Assembly: GCF_016100455.1 (NCBI RefSeq)
Contig: NZ_JACFSK010000001.1
Span: 372,001 to 436,000 of the forward strand
Source of the DNA: Bartonella sp. M0283
GTDB taxonomy: Bacteria > Pseudomonadota > Alphaproteobacteria > Rhizobiales > Rhizobiaceae
Direction of reading: 5' to 3'
DNA: 64,000 nucleotides
Made by a program: the position numbers and the translations under genes. Below the pieces are notes generated by a model. That model worked only from the letters and a program-made list of their open reading frames with translations, made no database searches and was not told the DNA's origin. Positions 10,211-20,685 of the stretch are shown here, one piece after another. Each line of letters starts with the position of its first letter. Positions within the stretch are counted from its first letter, which is position 1.

Positions 10211-10879
10211 ATGAGGCACCTGTCTCGGCGTACATTCATCATTGCCGCACCTTTGGCGCTTGCCGCCTGCGTAAGCAATCAACCACAAGTAGAACAGTCA
10301 TGGCCGGTTCCGGCCGATATCAAAGCGCTTTATGGTCCGGTGATGAACGAACCTTATCCGCTTCCGGCTGTCGATATGAGCAAGATCAACCCGAAATATT
10401 GGCGTCAGGAAGTTGCGTTCAACGGTCCTTATCAGCCCGGTACTCTGGTGGTTGATACACAGGCACGTTTTCTCTATCTCGTTCAGGAAAACGGTCGCGC
10501 ATTACGCTACGGCGTTGGTGTCGGTAAAGCCGGTCTGGCGCTTGAAGGGGAAGCCATCGTACAATATAAACGCATGTGGCCGATCTGGCATCCGACACAG
10601 GATATGATGGAGCGCGAACCCGACCGTTACGGTCATCTCGGCGATGGTATGCCGGCAGGACCGGATAATCCGCTGGGTGCACGCGCACTTTACCTTTTCA
10701 AGGATGGTCGGGACACATTGTTCCGGATTCATGGCTCCCATGAAGAATGGTCAATCGGCAAGGCTGTGTCGAGCGGGTGCATACGCTTGCTCAATCAGGA
10801 TATTATCGACCTTTACGGCCGTGTGCCCGAAGGAACCCATGTTATCGTTCTACAACACAACGAGCAGGGGCTTTCCTGA
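10211..10879 (+). CDS. L,D-transpeptidase (YkuD family), probable lipoprotein
   Basis: A 222-aa envelope enzyme that makes 3-3 cross-links in peptidoglycan or attaches proteins to it. The N-terminus combines an RR-T-F-I twin-arginine-like motif with a lipobox (LAAC, cysteine at residue 20), so it is probably exported folded and lipidated. The YkuD catalytic signature is seen as H174-G-S-H177 and S-S-G-C190-I-R-L. A GGAG site 5 bases upstream supports the ATG at 10211 over the TTG at 10196 that opens the same frame. Monocistronic, divergent from ychF. Confidence 0.9.
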   Translation: MRHLSRRTFIIAAPLALAACVSNQPQVEQSWPVPADIKALYGPVMNEPYPLPAVDMSKINPKYWRQEVAFNGPYQPGTLVVDTQARFLYLVQENGRALRYGVGVGKAGLALEGEAIVQYKRMWPIWHPTQDMMEREPDRYGHLGDGMPAGPDNPLGARALYLFKDGRDTLFRIHGSHEEWSIGKAVSSGCIRLLNQDIIDLYGRVPEGTHVIVLQHNEQGLS

Positions 10880-11739
10880 TCATCTCAAACAAAAGATAAC
10901 CCGTCGGCTGATATAAAAGTTTTTCTTGTCTGAAACGGGTTTGATTTTGATAATCAAAACTGTCGTCGCTATCCCGTTGCGGCTTTATTAAGCTCGTTCA
11001 CGATAGCTCCTAAACGCCGATAGGGCGCGGTTTCAGATAGGCCAAGAGTTTGACAAACAATGCTTCCGCGTTTTTCTGATAATAGCTGGAACGCGTTATT
11101 TGCCAGAAAGCCCGAGTTTTAAAATTGGGGTATAGCGATTTATCAGGGTCGTTAAGTTATATCACTTTCGCCTCTTATCAACTTGGTTACAGGTGTTTTG
11201 CGGTGGTATTGTGAAGGCACTGTTCAAAAATTTGTTTTTTGCGGCTTATTATTTTTGTAACCTTTATTTTCTGCAAATTGAACAAAAGGGATTGTCTATT
11301 GCCTTAGTTAGCTCGCTTTTCGCCTCCTTTCTTAAAAATGGCAGAAAAAGTAAATTCCAGCGGGCTTTCATGTCCAATTTCCGGCTTCTGTCATGTCAAA
11401 GCGTCAGTCGGTGATTGATGAATCATCATGGCTGCCAACAATGACCCGCCGTATCAAAATAGAAATTGGAACGGGTAAAGCCCCGACAAGTCAAGGCCCG
11501 ACAATTTAAGGATTTTGAAAGTCAAAAACCTGGCGCAATACATTATTCTATTTTCCGCCAAGTTAAGAAAAATTCCATTGTCAGCGTTGGTAGGTGAAGA
11601 TTACCGTGAGGCCGGATATAATCTTTTCGTGTTTGCGGGCTATCCGCTTCGACTATGTGTCGTGGCTCACTTTTTGACTAAAGCCAAGCCGCACATTTTA
11701 TCGCGTGTATTCGCTTTCAAATGCGTGAAGCGAATTGAT
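10880..11739. other. Long spacer downstream of the L,D-transpeptidase gene
   Basis: 860 bases without a gene I can support. A 73-codon open frame at 11193-11414 encodes a hydrophobic, Phe/Tyr/Cys-rich peptide with no recognisable family and no convincing ribosome-binding site; I treat it as chance. The stretch 10930-11190 has higher GC and could be decayed coding sequence. Confidence 0.4.
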
Positions 11740-12453
11740 CTAGTCATTATTTTTGAAAAGCTTTTTCAACATGTCGGCCATCGGTCCGGTGGCAGGAAGC
11801 TCTTTTGCATTATGCGGGCGGGCTTGCCGGATGCGGCTTTGTTTTTTGGGCTTGTCTCCACTGTTTTTATGGTCGCTCTCGGCGTCTTTCTCATGTGCTA
11901 GTGAAATGCGGTTCATGAACAGGCTGTCTTTGCCGTTTACGAGCAAGCCGAGATTGTCGGCCAATGATTGAAGAAGAGGGTCAAGCCATTCATGATCGGC
12001 TTTGGAGAAATTGCCGAGAACATGGTTTGTTACTTGTTCCTTCGATTGCGGATGGCCGATGCCGATACGAATGCGGCGGTAATTGTTTCCACAATGGGCG
12101 TCAATGGATTTGATGCCGTTATGGCCGCCGCTCGAGCCGCCGGTTTTGACCCGCAATTTTCCGGGGACAAGATCAAGCTCGTCATGAATGACAATGATGT
12201 TTTCCGGTTGCAGCTTGTAAAAGCGCATCGCTTCGCCAACCGCCTGACCGGAAAGATTCATATAGGTTTGAGGTTTAAGAAGAAGGACTTTTTCGCCTTC
12301 TATCGTTCCGCTGGAAATAAGTGCGTTAAACTTTTTATTCCACGATGAGAACTTGTATTTGCGATTGATCTCATCAACCGCCATGAAACCGATATTGTGG
12401 CGGTTATCCTGATATTCAAAACCGGGATTGCCGAGACCGGCAATGAGCAACAT
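11740..12453 (-). CDS. pth: Peptidyl-tRNA hydrolase
   Basis: Releases tRNA from peptidyl-tRNAs that drop off the ribosome. The catalytic set is in place: N9 and H19 in [18 protein letters not shown], and the [14 protein letters not shown] and [13 protein letters not shown] segments. At 237 aa it is longer than the E. coli enzyme (194 aa); the extra C-terminal 45 residues are Lys/Asp-rich and poorly ordered, a feature of alphaproteobacterial Pth. It lies 60 bp downstream of rplY on the same strand, the usual rplY-pth pairing, separated by a hairpin. Confidence 0.96.
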   Translation of the reverse strand: MLLIAGLGNPGFEYQDNRHNIGFMAVDEINRKYKFSSWNKKFNALISSGTIEGEKVLLLKPQTYMNLSGQAVGEAMRFYKLQPENIIVIHDELDLVPGKLRVKTGGSSGGHNGIKSIDAHCGNNYRRIRIGIGHPQSKEQVTNHVLGNFSKADHEWLDPLLQSLADNLGLLVNGKDSLFMNRISLAHEKDAESDHKNSGDKPKKQSRIRQARPHNAKELPATGPMADMLKKLFKNND

Positions 12454-12476
12454 GGGATAAACCTCACTTGGAAAGA

Positions 12477-12507
12477 AAAGGCGGAAAAATTTTTCCCGCC
12501 TTTTTTA
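12477..12507 (-). terminator. Hairpin between rplY and pth
   Basis: AAAGGCGG and CCGCCTTT arms around an A/T loop, with T-runs on both strands. On the minus strand it would end part of the rplY transcript before pth, lowering pth relative to rplY. The pairing has one bulged base, so its strength is uncertain. Confidence 0.6.
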
Positions 12508-12513
12508 AAAAAA

Positions 12514-13173
12514 TTATTCAGCTTTTTCTTCAGTCGTCTCAGCAGGTGTTTCTTCTGTTGCTGCTGTGGCTTCATCGGTTGCCGGTGTTTCATCTTCAAC
12601 AGGCAATGCAACAGGAGCTGCAATGGTTGCAATGGTGAAATCGCGGTCTTTGATGAGCGGCGTAACGCCTTCCGGCAATTTGATGTCGGAAATGTGGACG
12701 GAATCACCAACTTCCAAACCGGTAAGATCAACCTTGATAGCTTCCGGAATGTGGTGAGCCGGAACAGCAAGTTCGACTTCGTGGCGAACAATGTTCAAAA
12801 CGCCGCCGGTCTTGATACCAGGAGCTTCTTCTTCATTGAGGAAGTGGACAGGAACATTGACGTGAACAACCGATTTTTCCGTAACACGCAAGAAATCGAC
12901 ATGCATCGGGAAGTCACGAACCGGATCAAGCTGGAAATCGGTCGGCAAAACTTCAATCTTCTCGTTGCCAACTTCAATCGAGGCAATAGTTGTGAAGAAT
13001 GCACCACCGTGAATCTTGTAAAAAATGTCCTTATAGGGGAGGGCAATGGAAAGTGCAGGCTTTTTATCGCCGTAAATAACTGCTGGAACAAGACCGTTGC
13101 GGCGAAGGTGACGAGAGGACCCCTTACCAACCCGTTCGCGTGCTTCGGCCTTGAGTGTGTAAACTTTGCTCAT
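12514..13173 (-). CDS. rplY: 50S ribosomal protein L25/general stress protein Ctc
   Basis: The 5S-rRNA-binding ribosomal protein of the long (Ctc/TL5) form: an N-terminal L25 beta-barrel ([29 protein letters not shown]) and a C-terminal TL5 domain (to about residue 185), ending in a low-complexity Ala/Thr/Glu tail. At 219 aa it fits alphaproteobacterial L25. An AAGGA ribosome-binding site precedes the ATG. It leads the rplY-pth gene pair. Confidence 0.96.
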   Translation of the reverse strand: MSKVYTLKAEARERVGKGSSRHLRRNGLVPAVIYGDKKPALSIALPYKDIFYKIHGGAFFTTIASIEVGNEKIEVLPTDFQLDPVRDFPMHVDFLRVTEKSVVHVNVPVHFLNEEEAPGIKTGGVLNIVRHEVELAVPAHHIPEAIKVDLTGLEVGDSVHISDIKLPEGVTPLIKDRDFTIATIAAPVALPVEDETPATDEATAATEETPAETTEEKAE

Positions 13174-13477
13174 GGCTTAAGTCCTTTTCAAAAAAACTGG
13201 AGATCCATGCGGGGAACGTTCAACAGCTCCGGACATGAATATGGAATAAGGGCAAAGACTGTCCCCGTTCCATTCCACGCTGCCTCCAAGGGTGTCGACG
13301 TGGATTGGGGTGCTATAATAGAAAGATTGCGAGCTTGCAAGAGTTGTGGGAAAAAATGACGTTTTTTTCACCTTTTGACAAGGAAATGCTAAAAGGAATC
13401 ATGGAAAAAGAATCAACCATATTTTTGTTTCACTATTCTCGGGGCCTTTTCACGGTTCGGCAATTGATGGCTTGGCA
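13174..13477. other. Divergent promoter region rplY / HerA-like ATPase
   Basis: 304 bases between divergent genes, no coding sequence supported. A four-codon frame (ATG GCT TGG CAA TGA at 13467-13481) ends on the start codon of the ATPase gene in the ATGA arrangement and could act as a tiny upstream ORF; this may be chance. Confidence 0.35.
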
Positions 13478-15007
13478 ATGACGGTCGACATCAATCTTGG
13501 AACTATTTTTGAACGTGGCGCCTTGACCGGCTCGAAAGTGGCGAGCCTTGATCTTGAAGAATTATTGGCAACGCGTTTGCTGGTGCAAGGCAATTCCGGT
13601 TCGGGAAAATCGCATTTGTTACGCAGGCTGCTTGAACAAAGCGCCCATTGGGTGCAGCAATGTGTGATTGATCCGGAAGGGGATTTTGTTACGCTTGCCG
13701 ACAAATTCGGCCATGTGGTTGTCGAAGCACAACGCACCGAAGTCGAATTGACACGTATTGCCGCGCGTGTGCGCCAACATCGTGTTTCTGCTATTTTGAA
13801 CCTTGAAGGGCTTGATACCGAACAACAAATGCGTGCTGCAGCCGCCTTTCTGGGCGGTCTTTTTGATGCCGAGCGCGATTATTGGTATCCGCTTCTGGTG
13901 GTGGTGGACGAAGCGCAATTATTTGCTCCCGCTGCCGCAGGCGACGTTTCCGACGAAGCGCGCAAGCTTTCGCTTGGTGCCATGACCAATCTGATGTGTC
14001 GTGGTAGAAAACGTGGACTTGCCGGTGTTATTGCCACGCAGCGCCTTGCGAAACTTGCGAAAAATGTCGCAGCCGAAGCTTCGAACTTCTTAATGGGGCG
14101 GACATTTCTTGATATTGATATGGCGCGTGCTGCCGATCTTTTAGGAATGGAGCGCCGTCAGGCGGAAATGTTCCGCGATCTTGAACGCGGGCATTTTGTA
14201 GCGCTCGGTCCGGCTTTGTCGCGTCGCCCGCTTCATGTGGTCATTGGTCCTGTTGAAACAGCTGCCCGTTCGACAAGCCCCAAACTTGTTCCTTTGCCAG
14301 AAGCGCCGGTCGATGCGGAAGACCTGATCTTCACACCTTCGCCTGAAGAAATGATTATGCCGATAAGGCGCGCCTCACCTCCGCCACCGCCCAAACCCAC
14401 CAATGAAATATTGGAAGAGTTGGTGCGCCAAAAACAGGAAGAACCACAAGAAGCTCAAAGCCTCTTTCCTGAAATTGACGAACAGGAACGCGAAGCCGAA
14501 CTTGATGCGGTATTACGCGAAATTGTTGATGATAAAGATGCTTCTTTCCGTTCGGTTGCAGTGCTTTATCAGGATTTTCTGGTGCGCTGCCGCATTCACC
14601 GTGTTCCGGGAGAACCGCTTGATCTTGCCCAGTTCAGGCGCAAACTTGCACTAGCACAAGCCGCTATTGACGAGGAAACAGCTTCAAGCGAAACGTGGCA
14701 AAAAGCTTTAGCGCTTTCCGAAACTTTGACTGATGATATTCAAGGTGTGTTTTTGAATGTCGCCGAAGCTGCCGTGAGTGGCAAACCATGCCCTTCCGAT
14801 GCAACGCTTGCCCGCCTTTATGGTACGCATTCTATGAGTCGCGCGCGTCACCTTCTAACCTATTTTGAAGAACGCGGGCTTTTGGTGGTAAGAACCGATT
14901 TCGGCGGTAAACGCATTGCCGCTTTTCCCGATCTCGGATTGGAAACACTGCCCGGTGACCCCGATGCGCCTGACGATTTTCAGAACAAAAGGGATGCAGC
15001 CGAATAA
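13478..15007 (+). CDS. HerA/DUF87-type ATP-binding protein
   Basis: A 509-aa P-loop ATPase of the HerA/FtsK-like DUF87 group. Walker A is GNSGSGKS (residues 38-45), Walker B is YPLLVVVDEAQLF (near 140), and a MCRGRKRGLAGVIATQRLAKL sensor-type segment follows. The middle (about 280-330) is Pro/Glu-rich and probably a linker, and the C-terminal third is helical and looks like winged-helix material (LARLYGTHSMSRARHLLTYFEERGLLVV). HerA-type ATPases translocate DNA in archaea with NurA; the function of this bacterial stand-alone form is not known to me. The ATG at 13478 is preferred to a TTG at 13472. Single gene between two terminators. Confidence 0.8.
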   Translation: MTVDINLGTIFERGALTGSKVASLDLEELLATRLLVQGNSGSGKSHLLRRLLEQSAHWVQQCVIDPEGDFVTLADKFGHVVVEAQRTEVELTRIAARVRQHRVSAILNLEGLDTEQQMRAAAAFLGGLFDAERDYWYPLLVVVDEAQLFAPAAAGDVSDEARKLSLGAMTNLMCRGRKRGLAGVIATQRLAKLAKNVAAEASNFLMGRTFLDIDMARAADLLGMERRQAEMFRDLERGHFVALGPALSRRPLHVVIGPVETAARSTSPKLVPLPEAPVDAEDLIFTPSPEEMIMPIRRASPPPPPKPTNEILEELVRQKQEEPQEAQSLFPEIDEQEREAELDAVLREIVDDKDASFRSVAVLYQDFLVRCRIHRVPGEPLDLAQFRRKLALAQAAIDEETASSETWQKALALSETLTDDIQGVFLNVAEAAVSGKPCPSDATLARLYGTHSMSRARHLLTYFEERGLLVVRTDFGGKRIAAFPDLGLETLPGDPDAPDDFQNKRDAAE

Positions 15008-15140
15008 AAGCGCATTTGCCTGATAAAGTGCGAAAGATCTACGTTCACATGGAAAGATCGGATTTCATAAAAAACTTATGACCGACAAAACATCCGGTTC
15101 AATAAAAGTTCCGGTTCAAAAACTCCGTTTTCATAATAAT

Positions 15141-15177
15141 AAAAGGCCGCAGAAACAAAATCTCTGCGGCCTTTTTT
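15141..15177. terminator. Bidirectional intrinsic terminator
   Basis: A 13-bp perfect stem (AAAAGGCCGCAGA / TCTGCGGCCTTTT) with an A-run before and T-run after, lying between convergent genes (HerA-like ATPase on +, prs on -). Confidence 0.92.
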
Positions 15178-15195
15178 CGCTAACAAATGAAACTT

Positions 15196-16128
15196 TTAAT
15201 CAAACAGACTTGAAACCGATTGTTCGGCTGCCGTGCGCGAAATAGCCTCGCCGATAAGGTCGGAAATTGGCAAAACGCGGATATTGGGAGCCTGTTCTAC
15301 AGCCGGTGTCGGCATAATGGAATTGGTAATAACAAGCTCTTTCAGCTTGGAACCGGTGATGCGGGCAATTGCGCCGCCTGAAAGAACACCGTGGGTAATA
15401 TAGGCGGTTACGCTCTTCGCACCTTTTTTCAAAAGGGCTTCGGCAGCATTGCAAAGTGTGCCGCCGGAATCGACAATGTCGTCAAGCAAAAGACAATCTT
15501 TGCCCGAAACATCGCCAATCACATTCATAACTTCCGATTCACCGGGGCGCTCACGGCGTTTGTCGACGATGGCAAGCAGGCAATCAAGCCGCTTTGCAAG
15601 TGAGCGGGCGCGAACAACACCGCCGACATCCGGTGAAACCACCATGACATTTTTGAGCGAATAGTTGTTTTTGACATCGCGTGCAATGACGGGAACCGCA
15701 TAAAGATTATCGGTCGGAATATCGAAAAAGCCTTGAATTTGGCCTGCATGAAGGTCAAGTGTCAAAACGCGGTTTGCGCCGGCTTCAGTCAATAGATTGG
15801 CAACAAGTTTGGCCGAAATCGGTGTTCTGGGGCCGGGCTTGCGGTCTTGCCTTGCATAACCGAAATAAGGAATAACGGCTGTGATGCGGCGTGCAGAAGC
15901 GCGACGAACCGCATCAATCATAATGAGCAGTTCCATCAAATGGTCATTGGCCGGATAGGATGTCGACTGGATAAGAAAAACATCCTCACCGCGAACATTT
16001 TCATGGAGTTCAACAAAAATTTCCTGATCGGCAAAGCGTCTTACCGTTGCTTTACCCATAGGAATGTTGAGATATTTGGTTACGTCTTCGGCAAGGCGTG
16101 GGTTGGAATTGCCGCAGAAAAGTTTCAT
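15196..16128 (-). CDS. prs: Ribose-phosphate pyrophosphokinase
   Basis: Makes PRPP from ribose 5-phosphate and ATP, feeding nucleotide, His and Trp synthesis (and, in this window, the Apt reaction). The 310-aa length and motifs are canonical: [18 protein letters not shown] (flexible loop), [19 protein letters not shown], and the PRPP loop [19 protein letters not shown]. The start is the first ATG of the frame and fits the family N-terminus ([20 protein letters not shown]). Monocistronic, with a strong terminator. Confidence 0.97.
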   Translation of the reverse strand: MKLFCGNSNPRLAEDVTKYLNIPMGKATVRRFADQEIFVELHENVRGEDVFLIQSTSYPANDHLMELLIMIDAVRRASARRITAVIPYFGYARQDRKPGPRTPISAKLVANLLTEAGANRVLTLDLHAGQIQGFFDIPTDNLYAVPVIARDVKNNYSLKNVMVVSPDVGGVVRARSLAKRLDCLLAIVDKRRERPGESEVMNVIGDVSGKDCLLLDDIVDSGGTLCNAAEALLKKGAKSVTAYITHGVLSGGAIARITGSKLKELVITNSIMPTPAVEQAPNIRVLPISDLIGEAISRTAAEQSVSSLFD

Positions 16129-16835
16129 GGCTTGGTCCCTGGCTCTAAAGAAAACAGACTTTCTGGGAGCGGTTTTAACTTTTTGTTATCAGATTGCAAG
16201 AGTTCATATTGTCACTTCTTCCATTTTCTAATGGACTGTTTTGTTTTTGCACCGGTAAAAAAATAATATTCCAAAAAAAGCGGAGTTTCAGTGCATAACT
16301 TATAGATTATTGACCGATTGCAAATTTCGAAGGTTTTGCTTCATTCTTTCAAGCGGGCGTTTTTAAATGCGCGTCATGTTTAATGCACGCCATTGCGTTT
16401 GATTGATGAGAAAAGTGCATGTTCCTTCGAAAAAGACATAAGACTTTACGAAAAACGGTATCGGTTTTTTGTATTCAAGGTGATTCCTGCTTGTTTGCGG
16501 TTTTATCGCGGGCCCTGTTTGTCTGTCTTATCAGGTTCGAGAATAAAACTCTGCTTTCAAGGGGTGATGCGAGAGGGAACTTTCCCTATCATTTCGCGAT
16601 CAAGCTTGTTCACGGATTGGCCGCGAGCCGGATTGAACATCCTTATAAAATTGAAACGGGAAAAAACAACTTTAAAAAAACTGCATGAAAGAATGATGAA
16701 TTTGCCTTGCAATACTCGAAACTTTTTCAAAGCTATCGACAAGGCGAAAGGAAAAATTATTGCGTATCTGTTGGCAATGACAAAAGCAAAATCAGTTGGA
16801 GTTAACAAAAATCCTTGTCGGGACTTAAAACATAT
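16129..16835. other. Spacer upstream of prs
   Basis: 707 bases. A 159-codon frame on + (16393-16872) runs into the 3' end of pgeF antisense, lacks a family or a good start site, and is probably fortuitous. The prs promoter should be within about 200 bp of 16128. Confidence 0.4.
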
Positions 16836-17618
16836 TCAAGCAATGGTAATAACCGAAATCTGCCGTCCATAATCGGGTTCATTCAGATGGGTTTTGCGAC
16901 GATAGGAAAAAAAACGTTTTTCATCAGCGTAAGTACATAGCTTCAGGCAATCGCCGTGGACACCGGCCTCATCAAGGCGGGCTTTAATAAAATCCCAAAG
17001 GTTGAAGAAGAAATGTTCGAAGCGATCTGACGAAACAAAGAAATTTTTAAATGAGGCACGACTATTGATGAAAGTTTCATAAAATTCTTTGCCAACCTCA
17101 TAATGTTCGGGGCCAATTGACGGTCCCAATGTTGCAACAATATCTGACCGTTTCGCGCCCAGTGTTTCCATCGCTGCAACAGTGTTTTCGATAACACCTG
17201 CCAAAGCACCTCGCCAACCGGCATGGGCAGCGCCAATGACACGGGCTTTCGGGTCGGCAAAAAGAACAGGTCCGCAATCGGCTGTCAAAATACCCAAAGC
17301 GAGGCCCTTTTTATTGGTAACCAAAGCATCGGCACGGGGGCGTTCACCTTTTATCGGTTCATTGATGATGAGCGCATGGGGAGAGTGAATTTGATAAAGA
17401 TTAATGAGGTTTTCCGGCCTAATCCCCATATAGGCGGCAACAATAGCGCGATTTTTTTCGACATTTTCTTTGTCGTCGTTGGAGCCGCGACCAAGGTTCA
17501 AGCTTTCGTAAATCCCGTGGGACACGCCACCCTGACGGGTAAAAAAAGCATGGTTTATGCCTTCTTTTTCCAAAGCTTTAAGGGAAGGTGAAAAAACCGG
17601 CGATGGCAATTGTGACAT
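16836..17618 (-). CDS. pgeF: Peptidoglycan editing factor / multicopper-like laccase-domain protein (YfiH family)
   Basis: A 260-aa protein of the YfiH/PgeF (Cu-oxidase_4) family. Members remove misincorporated amino acids from peptidoglycan precursors or act as purine-nucleoside-active enzymes. Family motifs are FFTRQGGVSHGIYESLNLG at the N-terminus, the zinc-site ADCGPVLFADP, and GAAHAGWRGALAGVIENTVAAM. The frame extends to a TTG at 17675 overlapping the upstream gene, but the ATG at 17618 gives the usual length and N-terminus. It follows the MidA-like methyltransferase and lgt on the same strand, an lgt-midA-pgeF order common in this order of bacteria. Confidence 0.93.
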   Translation of the reverse strand: MSQLPSPVFSPSLKALEKEGINHAFFTRQGGVSHGIYESLNLGRGSNDDKENVEKNRAIVAAYMGIRPENLINLYQIHSPHALIINEPIKGERPRADALVTNKKGLALGILTADCGPVLFADPKARVIGAAHAGWRGALAGVIENTVAAMETLGAKRSDIVATLGPSIGPEHYEVGKEFYETFINSRASFKNFFVSSDRFEHFFFNLWDFIKARLDEAGVHGDCLKLCTYADEKRFFSYRRKTHLNEPDYGRQISVITIA

Positions 17619-17671
17619 GTGAATGACCGTTATATTTGGTTGTCTTATCGTGGCGTTTTCAAAACCGCTTG

Positions 17672-18775
17672 TCAATTATGGGATGTATTGCCGGCAGTAA
17701 ACAACCGGTGAAGGCCGGTTTTTTTATCACTCAGACAAAGCACTTTAAAAAGCGTTCCCATTTCTTCGGGTGCGGCCAATCTTTCCACTACTGAGCGTAT
17801 TTTTTCCTGAACAGCGGGACTTTTGTTTGCGCCCAATTGACCGGCTCGTTCAATGAGCCCCATGCCGGTTAGAAAGGCGCCTTGTGTTATGACACCCGAT
17901 AAAATCCCTTGGCGTTCGGCAATAACCTCAAGTGACGAAAAATCGACATGGCTTGTCAGATCATCTTTTCCGGGATTTGCAAAAATATTGCTGAATGCGT
18001 GATGGGAAATTGCCTGCAATGTATCACCATAGGGAAGACCGGTGCTCCCGTAATCGATAAAAAGTGCCGAGCCGTGATAGCGGGAGAGATGTTTTAAAAC
18101 CTGTTCCACAAATTGCAGTCTTGCGGGTGAAAGCTCCAGAACCGAGCCTTCGGGCAAATCCTGATATTTCTTTGGCAAGCTTTTTTGATCAAGCACATTG
18201 TGACCGACGGCAAAGCCTAGCTGATCATTGTCGTCTGTTGCAATAAGCCGTTCATGCCATTGACCGTCAATTTTGATGAACTGGTCAATCGGCAAAGCAT
18301 CAAGAAATTCGTTTGCAACGAGAATGAGCGGAGCGCAGGCGAGTTTATCAAAATCCTTGAGCCAATGGATTTTATCGCGATAAGCAGAAAGTGCCTGTTT
18401 CTGTTGTTCTATGAGCTTGTCGGAGGTTTCGACCATTAAAACATTTGCAGCTTCAAAACATTCGGCCGAGAGTTTTTTGATTGTTCTTAACAAATCCTGC
18501 ATCAATGTGCCGCGTCCCGGTCCCAACTCGCAAAGGTTGAACGAAGAGGGGGTATTCAATTGATTGAAAGTTTCAATCACCCAGATACCGATAAGCTCGC
18601 CAAACATCTGGCTTATTTCCGGTGCGGTGATGAAATCACCTTCTTTACCGAAGGGGGACGCATTTTTGTAATAGCCGTTTTGTTCGTCGCCCAAGGCCAA
18701 TGACATAAAGGCGCTCACCCGCATTGGCCCCTGAAGCGCGATCAATTCGCAGATTTTTGTTTTAAGATCACCCAT
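17672..18775 (-). CDS. SAM-dependent methyltransferase, MidA/NDUFAF7 family
   Basis: A 367-aa class I methyltransferase of DUF185. The mitochondrial relative NDUFAF7 dimethylates an arginine of complex I; the bacterial role is less clear. The SAM-binding motif I is the [16 protein letters not shown] segment (about residue 80), followed by [13 protein letters not shown] and [18 protein letters not shown]. Its ATG lies inside the 3' end of lgt (8-bp overlap), so the two are translationally coupled, and pgeF follows after 53 bp. Confidence 0.92.
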   Translation of the reverse strand: MGDLKTKICELIALQGPMRVSAFMSLALGDEQNGYYKNASPFGKEGDFITAPEISQMFGELIGIWVIETFNQLNTPSSFNLCELGPGRGTLMQDLLRTIKKLSAECFEAANVLMVETSDKLIEQQKQALSAYRDKIHWLKDFDKLACAPLILVANEFLDALPIDQFIKIDGQWHERLIATDDNDQLGFAVGHNVLDQKSLPKKYQDLPEGSVLELSPARLQFVEQVLKHLSRYHGSALFIDYGSTGLPYGDTLQAISHHAFSNIFANPGKDDLTSHVDFSSLEVIAERQGILSGVITQGAFLTGMGLIERAGQLGANKSPAVQEKIRSVVERLAAPEEMGTLFKVLCLSDKKTGLHRLFTAGNTSHN

Positions 18776-19658
18776 CGTTTTTTATCGAATGAAGTCCGGT
18801 TTTGTTGTCCGGAGCATGTTTGGAAGCGCGCCAAATGGCGTAAAGACCGAAGAGCACCATGGGAAGCGACAAGGCCATACCATAGGTGAAACCGGTACCG
18901 GAAAAAACGCGACTAAACCATTCAGGATCTTCACCGGGGACGCGGAATATTTCCGAAATCATGCGGGCAATGCCATAGCCGAAAATAAAAGTGCCGGAAA
19001 CAATTCCTGGTTTCCGCAAGGCTTTGAAAGCAAAAACCAGAATGGCAAGCACGATGAACAATATAAGCCCTTCCATCAGCGCTTCATAAAGCTGGCTCGG
19101 GTGGCGGGGAAGATAGTCGGGGTCGCGCGGAAAACACACCGCCCATGCGACATTGGTCACATTGCCCCATAATTCCTGATTGATAAAATTACAAATGCGC
19201 ACCACACCAAGGCCAACAGGCACGCCGGCAGCGATGGTGTCGAACATTGTCCAAATGCCGATCTTGTGTTTTACGGCAAACCAGATCATTGCAATAATGG
19301 TACCGATCAGCCCGCCATGGAAAGCCATGCCCCCGTCCCAGACGGCGATGATTTCGGCCGGATGGCTGAAATAATATTGCGGGTCCCAAAATAACACTTG
19401 CCCGAGACGCCCGCCGACCACAACACCGATCGCTGCCCAAACCACGAAATCACCCAATAATTGCGGGGTCATAGGAGGAGTGTCGTTATACCAGAGTGAT
19501 TTTTTCCGGAGAAGAAATCCACCATACCACCAGGCGAACAAAATTCCGACGACATAGCCAAGCCCGTACCAATGCAGTGCAACCGGTCCGATTTGAACAA
19601 TGATCGGGTTCAAAAAATCGGGAAAGGCAATGGCAGGGCAAGGGGGAAGATCATTCAT
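18768..19658 (-). CDS. lgt: Prolipoprotein diacylglyceryl transferase
   Basis: Inner-membrane enzyme that moves diacylglycerol from phosphatidylglycerol to the lipobox cysteine of prolipoproteins, the first step of lipoprotein maturation. The 296-aa protein has about seven membrane segments, the [12 protein letters not shown]-terminal signature, [11 protein letters not shown], the Lgt signature [13 protein letters not shown], and [13 protein letters not shown]. First gene of the lgt - MidA-like - pgeF cluster. Confidence 0.96.
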   Translation of the reverse strand: MNDLPPCPAIAFPDFLNPIIVQIGPVALHWYGLGYVVGILFAWWYGGFLLRKKSLWYNDTPPMTPQLLGDFVVWAAIGVVVGGRLGQVLFWDPQYYFSHPAEIIAVWDGGMAFHGGLIGTIIAMIWFAVKHKIGIWTMFDTIAAGVPVGLGVVRICNFINQELWGNVTNVAWAVCFPRDPDYLPRHPSQLYEALMEGLILFIVLAILVFAFKALRKPGIVSGTFIFGYGIARMISEIFRVPGEDPEWFSRVFSGTGFTYGMALSLPMVLFGLYAIWRASKHAPDNKTGLHSIKNDG

Positions 19659-20036
19659 GGCAAAAAACTGGTTCCTGAAATTTTAGAAGGGAAGATGACC
19701 GAGGAACATGTTCCGGTCAAGTCTCAATTCCGATTATGAAAGTTTATCAGCTTTGCCAATGATTTTAAACTATCGGACTTTTTCGGCGCTTGGCGGCTCC
19801 TTCGAGCGCGGGAAGCCGTTTTATCGGGAAGGCTGTTTTACGTTGCGTTCGGCTAGCAAAATAAGAAGCGGATAGAGAGCTTCGACATTGTAAAAAGAGC
19901 TTTTTCTATGTGTATTTTTTATCTTGAAGGTGGGGCAGGAGAAAACGGCTATCCTCATTTTAAAAAAATGTTCTATATGTTAGCTTGAGTTAGATTTCTA
20001 ATGGGCTTCGAAACAGTTTTGAAAAGGATAGGCTAA
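19659..20036. other. Divergent spacer lgt / UbiK-like gene
   Basis: 378 bases with no coding sequence seen; expected to hold the two divergent promoters. A short AT-rich segment near 19960-19985 is a plausible promoter area for the + gene. Confidence 0.4.
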
Positions 20037-20336
20037 ATGAGTAATGGACCCAATCGCGTTCTTGATGATCTTGCAAAAATGATGACCGATGCAGCCGGTG
20101 CTGCACAAGGTGTACGCAAGGAAGCCGAAACAGCTTTTCGTGCCCAGTTGGAACGTGTCCTTAATAAATTCGATTTTGTTCATCGTGACGAGTTCGAGGT
20201 TGTCAAAGAAATGGCAGCCAAGGCACGTGAAGAAGTCGAAGAATTGAAAAAGCATCTTGATAACGAAGAAAATAAGACCGCTTCGAAGGCAAAAACAGCT
20301 TCATCTTCACCGAAAGAGAGCGAAAAGAAAAAATAA
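20037..20336 (+). CDS. BMFP-domain accessory factor (UbiK family)
   Basis: A 99-aa small protein with an N-terminal amphipathic helix (LDDLAKMMTDAAGAAQGVRKEAE) and a coiled coil around residues 45-80 (VHRDEFEVVKEMAAKAREEVEELKKHL), then a Lys/Ser tail. This is the membrane fusogenic (BMFP) domain; the E. coli member UbiK helps ubiquinone synthesis by binding UbiJ and lipids, and Brucella BMFP is fusogenic in vitro. It is followed 60 bp later by a strong terminator, so it is a single-gene unit. Confidence 0.85.
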   Translation: MSNGPNRVLDDLAKMMTDAAGAAQGVRKEAETAFRAQLERVLNKFDFVHRDEFEVVKEMAAKAREEVEELKKHLDNEENKTASKAKTASSSPKESEKKK

Positions 20337-20396
20337 TCCCCAGTTTTTCTTGGCTGTGAATAAGTCAGAAAAATGCTTAATCCAGAATCTCTTAGG

Positions 20397-20430
20397 ACAG
20401 GTCGGGACTTTGTTTTCGACCTGTTTTTTT
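20397..20430 (+). terminator. Intrinsic terminator after the UbiK-like gene
   Basis: Perfect 8-bp stem ACAGGTCG / CGACCTGT with a 12-base loop followed by a run of T. Confidence 0.88.
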
Positions 20431-20685
20431 ATTCTTGAACAGCTTTTTGAATCAGGGGGACTAGCACTCTCAATTTAGATCAATACACTGAAAACTAATG
20501 ATGATTCGCGAATGGATCGAAATCGGGGTTGGTGATTAATTCGCGATTTATGTACGCTAGTGGGTCAGTGTTTTATGCGTTTGTAGAATTGATAGAATTA
20601 TGCGGGCAACTGGAACACAGTGGTAACACTGTGATGGCGGCTTTTGCTATTTTTTTGCGAAAACGCATTGGAATTGAGGAATGAA

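Noticed and set aside
11193..11414. 73-codon hydrophobic + frame
   Set aside because: No family, no clear start site, and T-rich DNA gives such frames by chance.
12397..13359. 320-codon open frame on + across rplY and pth
   Set aside because: It is antisense to two conserved genes, and its Cys/Phe/Asn-rich translation has no family features.
16393..16872. 159-codon + frame upstream of prs
   Set aside because: Overlaps the pgeF 3' end, lacks a ribosome-binding site and family, and has low-complexity basic composition.
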